Below, piece by piece: positions 8,651-17,280 of a stretch of 64,000 bases of DNA. The translations under genes were made by a program, and so were the position numbers. How positions within the stretch are numbered: the first letter of the stretch is position 1; every line of letters begins with the position of its first letter. The DNA is taken from positions 15,809-79,808 of the forward strand of contig CAZYMU010000010.1 of assembly GCA_964648465.1 (NCBI GenBank). The letters are read 5' to 3'. Under the pieces are notes generated by a model. It was not told the origin of the DNA, did no database searches, and worked only from the letters and a program-made list of their open reading frames with translations. Source of the stretch: Aminicenans sp964648465 (GTDB taxonomy: Bacteria; Acidobacteriota; Aminicenantia; Aminicenantales; Aminicenantaceae).

Positions 8651-10414
8651 TCACTTCTTCTTTGCTGATGGCTGAGGTTCCAGTTTGTTGTACTTGATCA
8701 GTTCCTTGAGCCACCAGTCCGGGAACTTCAGAGGTAGTCTTTTTCTCGATTTTGTGTCATATATCCAAAGATGGTTGTATTTAACGAGCATGTAGTCACC
8801 CAGCTCCCACCAGGCGTCGATGACTCTGTTGGCATTGTTCATGCAGTAGTCGGTTAAGAACTGGCGGGCTTGAGAGGGGTCCTTTTTGTAAAGTTCTTCT
8901 GCGAATTTGTCGATGACAGGAGTGCGCTTTACGGCTGATTCTTCCCAAATTGCCTGGGCTTTTCTGACGTCTTCGATTGCATATGAATAGAGCACTTGAG
9001 TATGGAAATCCACATAATCGAAGGCCCACCTGGCGGATTTCCTGTCAAACTCCCAGTGGTCACCGAATTCAAAGGATTTTGGGATTCCTGAAATACCCAT
9101 GTAAAGGGGCATAAAACAGGATGTGTCCTGGGCACCGAAGGCAAGCCATACGAGCCCTCCGATTGGGTTTGGCAGCCATTCTCTGCACTGTGTGACCGTG
9201 ACATATTCTGCGCGGTTTACGCCGATGACCCGGGGTCTGTTGTAGGTCCTGCCGTCGAGTTTAAAGCCGTAGGGGAGGCGGTTGGGATTGGCGAACGGTC
9301 CTCCCTGCAGGCCATCAGCCGGACAATATGGAGTGCCCTCGAATTTGTTGCGTGTCATAATCATAACATCGTGAACGGAAAGCTTCTTTTCCGGCTTAAC
9401 CGAGAATGGGAATTCCATGTTCGGAGTTTCCGGGCTGAAGTGCTTAGAGGGTGCGACTAGGTCGAAAAATCGCCAGAGGCGTCCTCTTGACCCTTTGGAT
9501 TCTGCCGCGCTGTATTCGCTCGGAGAATAGGCTTTCTTCCAGTTGAAAGCTTTACCGCTCTTCGGGTCATAGAACCCAAGATCTACTGCAAGTGAAATAA
9601 CATTGGAGGAGGCCATGAAGTAGTCCGGATCTTTAAGGTCTATCTCCCCGATCCTGGATTCGTTCGGGCAGACACTGACATGGTCGTCGGGAACTCTCTG
9701 TGCGCACCAGACGGCACCCGGCTTCCCGCTCTCCGGTGTCCATAATGGGCCGACAGGCATAATCTCGAATACCCAGACCTCGTTCGGATCAGATAGAGCC
9801 AGCATCTCTGCTGTATCAGTAAAACCGTATCCGTACTTTTCACCTAGTTCTCCCATGATTTTTACAGCCTCTCTGGCTGTCGTTGCTCTCTCCATGGCAA
9901 TGAGTGTCAGCATTGTTATGTCGAATTTGGCAGCAGGCGTAGGATTTTGCAATTTTTTTCTGCATCCGATCGTTGATTCTCCGATAGCTACCTGCATGTC
10001 ATTCATGTACCCGAATGAGCCGTTGAAATATGCGTATGTATGAGGAACCTCCGGGATTTCAAGGCCTGTAAAATCGTCCTTATACTTTTCCCATTTGAGG
10101 CCCTCACTCGGCGGCCATGTCCTGAACTGGTTTATATGATAGATCTTGCGCATTGAGCCGGGTTTGTGGTCTGCTGCCGGCACATACCTCCATGTCCAGT
10201 CGCATAATCCGCAGTCGCATGTATGGGTGGACATAACAGAGCCGTCTGTTGAGGCGTCTTTTCCGACTATTATAACCGTACAGCCGTCTGTAATCTGGTC
10301 TGTTTGAAAAGATTCGCACTTCTGGCCCTCCTGCCCGTTCAAAGCGAATGCACACAGCAGAGCTGCTGTGGCGAACAGCATTACCGGAATTAAAATTGAC
10401 TTTTTTAACTTCAA
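8651..10414 (-). CDS. Family C69 dipeptidase, secreted (copy 1)
   Basis: A 587-residue peptidase of family C69 (PepD/dipeptidase A, an Ntn hydrolase). After a signal peptide (residues 1-25) comes the processed nucleophile region GCTVIIVGKDASTDGSVM near residue 44; the cysteine is expected to become the N-terminal catalytic residue. Later conserved blocks include FGYMNDMQVAIGEST, RVPDDHVSVCPNESRIGEID and PNPIGGLVWLAFGAQDTSCF. It is the first gene of a five-gene operon with a transporter and a deacylase. Start codon TTG, with AAGGAGGT seven bases before it. Two close paralogues lie at 35626-39173 and also use TTG. Confidence 0.9.
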   Translation of the reverse strand: MKLKKSILIPVMLFATAALLCAFALNGQEGQKCESFQTDQITDGCTVIIVGKDASTDGSVMSTHTCDCGLCDWTWRYVPAADHKPGSMRKIYHINQFRTWPPSEGLKWEKYKDDFTGLEIPEVPHTYAYFNGSFGYMNDMQVAIGESTIGCRKKLQNPTPAAKFDITMLTLIAMERATTAREAVKIMGELGEKYGYGFTDTAEMLALSDPNEVWVFEIMPVGPLWTPESGKPGAVWCAQRVPDDHVSVCPNESRIGEIDLKDPDYFMASSNVISLAVDLGFYDPKSGKAFNWKKAYSPSEYSAAESKGSRGRLWRFFDLVAPSKHFSPETPNMEFPFSVKPEKKLSVHDVMIMTRNKFEGTPYCPADGLQGGPFANPNRLPYGFKLDGRTYNRPRVIGVNRAEYVTVTQCREWLPNPIGGLVWLAFGAQDTSCFMPLYMGISGIPKSFEFGDHWEFDRKSARWAFDYVDFHTQVLYSYAIEDVRKAQAIWEESAVKRTPVIDKFAEELYKKDPSQARQFLTDYCMNNANRVIDAWWELGDYMLVKYNHLWIYDTKSRKRLPLKFPDWWLKELIKYNKLEPQPSAKKK

Positions 10415-10740
10415 CTTTTACCTCCTTATTTTTATTTGAAAATTTAAATATGAATAAAACCGGTTGTCAGATTCTTGAAACCGGTGAGTTGTTGTGAATC
10501 AAGGATTTTATGCACTGGATCATATATTGAATTTGTTACAGCGGCATTTTTTACCAGTAACCCCATGTCGAATTATTTATACAAAGTTGAGATGAATATG
10601 TCAATGAAGATATGCAGCCGGCAAATTTGACGTTATGACGTTTTAGCAGTGGTCTGATTGTTTTTATGTCAATGGATTGCTGCAGCCCGACTATGTTTTT
10701 TATTTTTAATAGACGAACCGATATAGAAAAATATTTTAAG
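10415..10740. other. Leader and promoter region between the C69 operon and the Lrp gene
   Basis: There is no gene in this 326-bp stretch. It holds the leader of the C69 operon (about 155 bases) and the promoter listed separately. A C/G-poor tail towards 10740 forms the 3' end of the Lrp-type gene; no clear terminator is seen for it. Confidence 0.5.
10576..10604 (-). promoter_or_regulatory. Sigma-70-type promoter of the C69/TRAP operon
   Basis: On the minus strand TTGACA (10604-10599) is followed after 17 bases by TATAAA (10581-10576). It points at the dipeptidase gene starting at 10414 and leaves a leader of about 155 bases, long enough for regulation by the adjacent Lrp-type protein or by RNA structure. 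Confidence 0.75.
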
Positions 10741-11184
10741 TCAGACAGGAATTATCTTTTCTTCTTTTACGGTGTTCAGAACGATATGAGTGACAGACCT
10801 GTCAATATTTTTGAGCAAGAGCAAATTTTTAATAAAATTATTCAAGTCCTTTCGATCTTTGAAATATCCGATTACGATCGAATCCCATTCCCCTGTAATA
10901 TCATAAACGGCAAGCACACGACGATCTTCTGCAATTTTTTTTTGAACCTCGAGTAATTTTCCATTAGATATCCTCAGGGCGATTATCGTGATTAAGGTGA
11001 AGCCGAAATATTCCGGATCGACTACGGGAATATAGCCTTTGATAGCTCCGGATTCCTCACATTTTTTTATTCTGTGTATAACAGCAGTAACAGAAGTGCC
11101 TGTTTCTTTGGCAATCTCCCGAAAACTCTTACGGGCATTTTGGTTCATCACACGAATAATCTTTTTGTCCAGATCATCAATCAT
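10741..11184 (-). CDS. Lrp/AsnC-family transcriptional regulator
   Basis: A 147-residue regulator with an N-terminal helix-turn-helix (DDLDKKIIRVMNQNARKSFR, then AKETGTSVTAVIHRIKKCEE) and a C-terminal RAM (ligand-binding, oligomerising) domain from about residue 65. Members sense amino acids and control amino-acid uptake and metabolism. AGGAG is correctly spaced before ATG at 11184. It is divergent from glutamine synthetase and lies next to a peptidase operon, so it probably controls one or both in response to amino-acid supply; this is inference from position. Confidence 0.92.
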   Translation of the reverse strand: MIDDLDKKIIRVMNQNARKSFREIAKETGTSVTAVIHRIKKCEESGAIKGYIPVVDPEYFGFTLITIIALRISNGKLLEVQKKIAEDRRVLAVYDITGEWDSIVIGYFKDRKDLNNFIKNLLLLKNIDRSVTHIVLNTVKEEKIIPV

Positions 11185-11218
11185 ATGATTCTCCTGAAAG
11201 TGTTTTTAGATATCCAAT

Positions 11219-11247
11219 AATATAATATAATTATTATAAAATATCAA
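11219..11247 (-). promoter_or_regulatory. Promoter of the Lrp-type gene
   Basis: TTGATA (11247-11242) and TATATT (11224-11219) on the minus strand are 17 bases apart. Just beyond, 11247-11272 holds ATATGTTGACATATGTTAT, which contains the palindrome ACATATGT and a TTGACA hexamer reading towards glnA. Both promoters therefore overlap, a common layout for a self-regulated Lrp gene. Confidence 0.55.
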
Positions 11248-11318
11248 CAATATGTTGACATATGTTATTTAATTTGTTTTAGTATCTGACAAACGTTGAG
11301 AGAGAGGTCAAGAAGAAG

Positions 11319-12701
11319 ATGAAGAATTTTGGATGCAAAGATCAACAGGAAGTCCTGGATGTCATTCTAAACCCCGAAAACCAGATTAAATTCGTCCGTA
11401 TCTTTTTTACTGATATTCTCGGGAGAAATATGGATTTCGCTATTCCCACAAAGGAATTAGAGAGTGCTTTTAAAGAAGGAAAGGGTTTTGATGGCTCGTC
11501 TGTAGAGGGTTTCATGCGAATCGAGGAAAGCGATTTAATCATTAAACCAGATGCTTCCTCTTTCCGGGTTTTACCATGGGTTTATCGTGGCTTCGATGAA
11601 AAGGTAAGTTGGCGGGAAGCTGTTATGTTTGGTGATATATTCACCCCTGATGGCAAGCTGTATGAGGGCGATTCTCGGTATATCCTGAAGAAAATCCTTG
11701 CAAAAGGCAAGAATGAATTTGGAATAGATGAAGTTAAAATGGGTCCTGAACTTGAGTTTTTTATTTTTCCGGATAAAAAAACTGCGGTTCCTCTCGATGA
11801 AGGCGGCTATTTTATGGGAGGCTTGCATGGTGAAATACGAAAGGAGATTCAGTTACTTCTGGAGAAAATGGGGATTGATTCAGAATATGACCATCACGAA
11901 GTCGCAAACGGCCAGCATGAAATTGATCTGAAATATTTGAACGCACTTGAGATGGCGGATGTCTGCATGCTTTTTCGGTATATTGTTAAAAAAGTTGCCC
12001 GGATGCACGATCTTTATGCCACTTTCATGCCCAAACCCTTGAATGGTCAAAACGGAAGCGGCATGCATGTTCACCAGTCCCTATGGAGCAACGGCAGAAG
12101 TCTTTTCTTTTCGCGTAAAGAATACTATAACATTTCGCAAAAAGCTCGTCAGTACATAGCAGGATTGATGTTTCATGCTGAGGAAATAACTGCTGTTTTC
12201 TGCCAGTGGGTCAATTCATTCAAGCGCCTTATAGAAGGCTATGAAGCGCCTGTATACGTGGCCTGGGGACAGAGAAACAGGTCGGCATATATTCGTATTC
12301 CAAAGTACCAGCCTGGAGCGGAACATGCTACTAGAATAGAACTGCGCTCGCCTGACCCTTCATGTAATCTTTATCTGGCTTTTGCAACCATGATAGCAGC
12401 CGGATTGAAAGGTATCGAGAAAGGATATGAGGTGTCTGCACCGGTGGAAGAGAACATTTATACTATGAGTCTATCCAGGCAGAAGAAGCTCAAGATCAAG
12501 ACCTTACCGGCCAACCTTCAGGAAGCATTGAATGCCATGAGAAAAAGTGATTTGCTCATGGAAACTTTGGGAGATCATGTTTTTCGAAAGTTCATGGCGA
12601 ACAAGCAGTACGAAATAAGAGAGTATAACAAGAATGTTTCCAAGGAATTCGAAAGAAAAGTCTCCGATTATGAAATCAAAAAATACTTACCTGTCCTCTA
12701 G
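11319..12701 (+). CDS. glnA: Glutamine synthetase, type I (GSI-alpha-like)
   Basis: A 460-residue ATP-dependent glutamate-ammonia ligase. Visible signatures are the N-terminal latch FDGSSVEGF (about residues 67-75), the catalytic GPELEFFIF, the HHEVANGQHEID block, the ATP/substrate motif NGQNGSGMHVHQS and the arginine-rich RSAYIRIP and RIELRSPDPSCN segments. The adenylylation-site loop typical of GSI-beta is not evident near the C-terminus, so it is likely not controlled by adenylylation. The divergent Lrp/AsnC gene is the probable regulator. A repeat of the GGGACGGTTC family follows the stop codon. Confidence 0.93.
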   Translation: MKNFGCKDQQEVLDVILNPENQIKFVRIFFTDILGRNMDFAIPTKELESAFKEGKGFDGSSVEGFMRIEESDLIIKPDASSFRVLPWVYRGFDEKVSWREAVMFGDIFTPDGKLYEGDSRYILKKILAKGKNEFGIDEVKMGPELEFFIFPDKKTAVPLDEGGYFMGGLHGEIRKEIQLLLEKMGIDSEYDHHEVANGQHEIDLKYLNALEMADVCMLFRYIVKKVARMHDLYATFMPKPLNGQNGSGMHVHQSLWSNGRSLFFSRKEYYNISQKARQYIAGLMFHAEEITAVFCQWVNSFKRLIEGYEAPVYVAWGQRNRSAYIRIPKYQPGAEHATRIELRSPDPSCNLYLAFATMIAAGLKGIEKGYEVSAPVEENIYTMSLSRQKKLKIKTLPANLQEALNAMRKSDLLMETLGDHVFRKFMANKQYEIREYNKNVSKEFERKVSDYEIKKYLPVL

Positions 12702-12716
12702 GGCAAAAAAATGGGA

Positions 12717-12741
12717 AAATAGAACCTCCCCTTTTAAAGGT
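12717..12741. repeat. GGGACGGTTC-family repeat, single arm
   Basis: AAAATAGAACCTCCCCTTTT starts 15 bases after the glnA stop. It matches the arm at 3988-4005 and the copy at 28403-28432 except for one base (CTCCCC instead of CGTCCCC). No opposite arm is found nearby. Confidence 0.55.
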
Positions 12742-12893
12742 TTTTAAGATTTTCGAGTTCTTTGGTGTACAGATCGATATTGACAATTCTGTAAGTCTGC
12801 TCTTTGTTCTGAGTTTCAAACGCACCTAAATACCTATTTCCTGCGAAGGATCCTCTACTCAGAAATTCTTTTTTGGCTTCTGCAGTTTTAGAG

Positions 12894-12923
12894 TTGATTG
12901 AAGGATATGCAAAAGATTATAAT
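12894..12923 (+). promoter_or_regulatory. Promoter before the TPR/envelope gene run
   Basis: TTGATT (12894-12899) and a perfect TATAAT (12918-12923) are separated by 18 bases. Transcription would start about 20 bases before the AAGGAG of the TPR protein gene. Confidence 0.65.
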
Positions 12924-12950
12924 GATATAATCCATAATAAAGGAGTCAGG

Positions 12951-13763
12951 ATGAGAAAGAAAGAGAAAAATAGGATGAGGCTGATGCCTGTTTTTTTGGT
13001 TGCAGTGCTGATGTTGACCGCAGGTCTGAGCTTTGCACAAAAAGGATTTTATATGGATGAGAAGAAACTCTACGAGAAGTACAGAATGTCTGTCAAGTAT
13101 TTTGAGGAGGCAAAGGCGCTTTATAACAAAGAAAAATACAAAAAAGCAGAGAAGAAACTCAGGGATTGCTTAAAGGTATTTCCCCAGCATGCCCAAGCTA
13201 ATTTTTATCTTGCCCATCTGTTGTACAAAGCATCTAATCTGGAAAGCGCCCTCCATCATATCGAGGAAGCCAAGAAGAATTTTGAGTTTATGAACAGGAT
13301 GTATATCTTTAGCTACGACGATTACACAAGCCAGCTCCGGACTCAAAGGGATGAGATCCGGGACAGGATTCAGAAGTACAAGGATCAACAGCAGAAAACA
13401 ACCCAGGAGAAGGAAAGTCAGAAAATCGAAACACAGATTTCCCAGTTGCAGACCGAGCTTGGAACCATCAACAGCCGGCTGGCCGAACCCTTACCCGAAG
13501 AAAAAAAGGTGCCTGCCGACTACTTCTACCTGCACGGCAACATCTATTTTAAACTGAGAAAGCTTCAGGAAGCCCACGACCAGTATGTCGAATCCATCAA
13601 GCGCGATCCCAAACACGAAAGGGCATACAATAATCTCATCAACATCTACTTTATGGCCAAACAGTACAAGAAGGCGATAGAGTTTGTGGAGAATGCCGAG
13701 TCGAGAGGACTCAAAATAAATCCTAAGTTGAAGGAGGCCATTCGCCAAGCTCTTGGGAAGTAA
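12951..13763 (+). CDS. Secreted TPR protein
   Basis: A 270-residue protein with a signal peptide (hydrophobic core FLVAVLMLTAGLSFA, cleavage after about residue 25). Two blocks of tetratricopeptide repeats (from ALYNKEKYKKAEKKLRDCL and from FYLHGNIYFKLRKLQEAHDQ) flank a charged coiled-coil region (about residues 125-175, rich in Q, E and K). The frame is open further upstream, but AAGGAG just before ATG at 12951 fixes the start. It heads the run of envelope genes with GWxTD proteins and is likely a periplasmic scaffold. Confidence 0.8.
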   Translation: MRKKEKNRMRLMPVFLVAVLMLTAGLSFAQKGFYMDEKKLYEKYRMSVKYFEEAKALYNKEKYKKAEKKLRDCLKVFPQHAQANFYLAHLLYKASNLESALHHIEEAKKNFEFMNRMYIFSYDDYTSQLRTQRDEIRDRIQKYKDQQQKTTQEKESQKIETQISQLQTELGTINSRLAEPLPEEKKVPADYFYLHGNIYFKLRKLQEAHDQYVESIKRDPKHERAYNNLINIYFMAKQYKKAIEFVENAESRGLKINPKLKEAIRQALGK

Positions 13764-13983
13764 ATTTTTTTCCATGTGTCACTATTTCCAGACAGGATTT
13801 CGAAATATTTTCTGAGGAATTTCTTATATTATTTTGGCACAAATTTTGCTTTTGAATTTATATATATGTATACTTTTAATTGTGAAGTCCATAACAAAAT
13901 TCTTCGAGTGCACAGATGACATAGAAAAGTAGGAGAAAGTACATAAATATAAAAAGGAAAAAAATTGGAGGGGAAATAACCCA

Positions 13984-15114
13984 ATGAGAAGGATATCATT
14001 TTTTGCAATTTTATTCATTGTGGGCTTTCTCTGTTTTAGCTCCCTTTCCTGGGGTCAAAAATCCTCAGAGTGGGAGCTTGAGGTCAACACAGAAAAAGCG
14101 GACGTCCATCTTGTGCCTGACACTGAGAGCACCGTGGTGATCATTCTGACAAAAGGATTTCTCCTGAAATCGTATGAGAAAATTAACGAATGGTTCAGGG
14201 TTGTTATCGGACCCGACGAAGACGGTATTGTGACCATCGGCTATATCCAATCGCAAAATGTGGACGTGATCCGAGAGAAAATCATACAAGAACTGGATTA
14301 TTGGGAAGAAGAACCGGAATTCTTCGAGGGAATCGGATTGAGTATAAGACTTACAGGAGGCCCCACCTTCTTCAGCGGAGGAGACATCAGCAAAGGAGCC
14401 AAGGGTCTGTACGATGCGGCCTCTGATTTTGTTGCCTCTTATGGATTTGCTATTGAAAGGCGGTTTAACGCTTTTGATTCGGGCTTTGAGGTTGTGGCAG
14501 ATTTTGTTTACAATCTCACCTCTAAATTCGGAGTAGGAATCGGCTCAGGGTATATGCACTTGACACAACAGAGCCTCCTTCTTTTTGATGAACCAGACCT
14601 GTTTCAGAAGAATCAAGCTGGCACTGCACCCAAGATTACAGCTTTTCCGATTCGGTTAGGAGTGTTTTTCAATTTCCCGCTTCACCGCTTGGTTAATCTC
14701 ACCTTAAACAGCGGTGCTGCCTTGTATATCACAAAGTACTCATTTACCCGGAGTACAAATTGGTATCAGCTTGATCTAATAAATCATAAGGCCAATGCCA
14801 CAGGAATCGGTTTCCATGGCGGAGTAGGTTTTGAGGTCAATTTCCATCCGAGGGCAGCACTCATTCTGGAATGTCGAGGAAGATATGCCAAGATTTCTGG
14901 TTTTAACGGAAAAAGCAATATAAAGAAATCCATATTACCTCCTATAGAATTTGAGAATATCGAAGAGAATGGAGCGCTCTATTATCTGGAAGAAGACGGA
15001 CATCCTTCCTTGGCTGTATTGAAGCAAAAACCCGCCGGATACGAAATTGTCCGCAATGCCACATTGGATCTCAGCGGATTTATCTTCCAAGCTGGAATCA
15101 AGGTGAAATTTTAA
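13984..15114 (+). CDS. SH3-like domain plus outer-membrane beta-barrel protein (copy 1)
   Basis: A 376-residue exported protein: signal peptide (residues 1-24), an SH3-type domain (about 30-95; WELEVNTEKADVHLVPD, then EWFRVVIGP and GYIQS), an acidic linker (EELDYWEEEPEFFEGIG), and a C-terminal region of alternating hydrophobic strands that ends with a strand closing in KVKF. This is typical of small outer-membrane barrels. It is paralogous to 17281-18408, and each is followed directly by a GWxTD protein gene. GGAGGGG precedes the start. Possibly the barrel and the GWxTD protein act together at the outer membrane; no function is established. Confidence 0.75.
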   Translation: MRRISFFAILFIVGFLCFSSLSWGQKSSEWELEVNTEKADVHLVPDTESTVVIILTKGFLLKSYEKINEWFRVVIGPDEDGIVTIGYIQSQNVDVIREKIIQELDYWEEEPEFFEGIGLSIRLTGGPTFFSGGDISKGAKGLYDAASDFVASYGFAIERRFNAFDSGFEVVADFVYNLTSKFGVGIGSGYMHLTQQSLLLFDEPDLFQKNQAGTAPKITAFPIRLGVFFNFPLHRLVNLTLNSGAALYITKYSFTRSTNWYQLDLINHKANATGIGFHGGVGFEVNFHPRAALILECRGRYAKISGFNGKSNIKKSILPPIEFENIEENGALYYLEEDGHPSLAVLKQKPAGYEIVRNATLDLSGFIFQAGIKVKF

Positions 15115-15125
15115 GGAGTGAAAAA

Positions 15126-17255
15126 ATGAAGGGAAAATGTTTTACAACCCTTTTGGTAATTTCTTTCATCCTGCATTTGAGCCTTTATTCTGTCCAAGAA
15201 ACAAGGCTCTCGAAATCCCATAAAAAATGGCTCAAAGAGGAGATTGTATATATCATCACTCCGGCAGAGAAGGAAGTTTTTCTCAAATTAGAGACCGACA
15301 GAGAAAGGGATAATTTCATAGAAGAATTCTGGCGCCAGAGAGATCCCACTCCTGGCACACTGCGAAATGAATTCCGCGAAGAACACTATTTGAAAATCGA
15401 TTTCGCCAACCGGAGATTCGGCCGGGGCACACCAGTGGAAGGCTGGAGAACAGACAGAGGAAAATTTTACATTATGCTGGGGCGGCCTGCCAGTGTCCAA
15501 AAGTATTCAACATTTGACATTCATCCCATCGAGATCTGGTATTACAATGGGAATCCCAAGTTGGATCAGGAACCCATCTTCCGGCTCACCTTTTTCAAAA
15601 GAGGAGGGGTCGGTGTGTACGAGCTTTACAACCCTATGAGGGATGGCCCCAAGGATCTGGTTCCCTTCCACGAAAGATATCCTGATACTGTTCAGTTCGA
15701 TGATCAAGGGGGAATGGTACTGGATGCCGGATCTGCCGCAGATATCCAAGGGATGTCTCACCTGGTCGACGGCAGAGATATCCAGGCCTATTTGTTGCTT
15801 AAAGAGAATATCGGACACGAACTTGCCGATGCATCTTTCTCCAACTTTCCGGGAAGAAAGGGCCCAACATACAGACTCCCTTCGACCATTTTGATCAAGG
15901 AAGTAGAAACCTACCCAACAAAAAAAATTAACGATGATTATGCATACGAATTCTTGGAGCACAAAGCCGTTGTGGAAGTCAGCTATTCTGTCCACTACAT
16001 CGGAAACCAGTCCAAAGTGGATGTGCTGCAGCATCCCTCAGGGATGTTTTTTGTGAACTACACCATCGTGCCTGGAAACCTGTCCGTGGATTTCTACAAG
16101 AATAAATATTTCACCAATCTGCAGGCTTCGCTGCGGATTTCTGATATGGAAGGTAAGACAATTTTTCAGATGAAAAGAAGCATTCCGATTGAGCTGAAAA
16201 AAGAGGAGCTTGAAACCATAGGCAAAAGGCCTTTTCATCTGTATGATTCCTTCCCCATAATTTCGGGAAACTACACCTTCAACCTTTTGCTTGAAAACAC
16301 AGTGACCAAGGAATTCACCTCTTTTGAGACGACATTAAGGGTACCTCCCCCAGGGCAGCTCCAGATAGGCTCGCTGATTCTGGCTCGAAACGTAAAAAGA
16401 GACTTGCCAGTGGGCGAGATCCACAGAGCTTACCAAGTGGGAGATATCCAAATCTACCCCACCTTAAATAATACATTCCTGGAAAAGGATAAACTGCATC
16501 TGTTTTTCCAGATTTATAACTTGACTCCAGAACTGAAGGAAGAAGGCACCCTGAAATACATCTTTTTTAGAGAAGGACAAATGTCGCATACTATTGAGAG
16601 AAGAATTCAGGAATATGAAAGCAGCCGTGATTTCCTGGAAGAAATTTCCTTGGAGGGACTTATCCCTGGAAGGTACGCCCTCAAAGTCTTTCTCCTCGAT
16701 AAAAACTGGAACGAGCTCCTTATGGGAAGCGAAGAATTCAGGATCACGGAAACGCCGCTTCCAGGATCTTGGGTATCGGCTCAAGCCAGTCCACCTGCAG
16801 ACGATCCTTTCTACTCAAACATCATAGGAACACAGCATTTGAACAAAGGGGATCTGGATCAAGCTCTGCAAGAATTAGCCACAGCTTATGAGAAAGAACC
16901 TGAAACGTTGGATTACGCCTTGAATTATTCAAGAGCACTTCTGATTTCCAAAGAGTTTAAGAAGGCGAGAGATATCCTTGCACCCTTTGTGGAAGCCAAA
17001 GACATGAATTTTGATCTATTTTATTACATGGGCGAAGCCTCCAAGAGAATCAACCAATACGAGGAAGCCATCTATTATTATCAGAATGCCCTTTCTTATA
17101 GGGGAAATGTGGTAGAAATACTTAATTCCATCGGCACCTGCTATCTTGAGCTGGGAAACAAGGAAGAGGCTTTGCGAACCTTGGAGAAGTCTTTGGAGGT
17201 CAATCCGAACCAGGAGACAATAAAAAAAATAGTCGAAGAACTAAAAAAGAAATGA
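15126..17255 (+). CDS. GWxTD-domain protein with C-terminal TPRs (copy 1)
   Basis: A 709-residue secreted protein. After a signal peptide (residues 1-24) comes the GWxTD domain with EVFLKLETDRERDNFIEEFW, RQRDPTPGT and the signature GWRTDRGKFYIMLG (106-119). A central beta-rich region follows, with TPR repeats from about residue 570 to the end. The domain is widespread in Acidobacteriota, Aminicenantota and some Bacteroidota, and its function is unknown. It begins 11 bp after the barrel gene with AAGGAG, so the two are translated from one message. The paralogue at 18451-20565 has the same architecture. Confidence 0.9.
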   Translation: MKGKCFTTLLVISFILHLSLYSVQETRLSKSHKKWLKEEIVYIITPAEKEVFLKLETDRERDNFIEEFWRQRDPTPGTLRNEFREEHYLKIDFANRRFGRGTPVEGWRTDRGKFYIMLGRPASVQKYSTFDIHPIEIWYYNGNPKLDQEPIFRLTFFKRGGVGVYELYNPMRDGPKDLVPFHERYPDTVQFDDQGGMVLDAGSAADIQGMSHLVDGRDIQAYLLLKENIGHELADASFSNFPGRKGPTYRLPSTILIKEVETYPTKKINDDYAYEFLEHKAVVEVSYSVHYIGNQSKVDVLQHPSGMFFVNYTIVPGNLSVDFYKNKYFTNLQASLRISDMEGKTIFQMKRSIPIELKKEELETIGKRPFHLYDSFPIISGNYTFNLLLENTVTKEFTSFETTLRVPPPGQLQIGSLILARNVKRDLPVGEIHRAYQVGDIQIYPTLNNTFLEKDKLHLFFQIYNLTPELKEEGTLKYIFFREGQMSHTIERRIQEYESSRDFLEEISLEGLIPGRYALKVFLLDKNWNELLMGSEEFRITETPLPGSWVSAQASPPADDPFYSNIIGTQHLNKGDLDQALQELATAYEKEPETLDYALNYSRALLISKEFKKARDILAPFVEAKDMNFDLFYYMGEASKRINQYEEAIYYYQNALSYRGNVVEILNSIGTCYLELGNKEEALRTLEKSLEVNPNQETIKKIVEELKKK

Positions 17256-17280
17256 GATCATGCATTTAGGGGACTTCACC

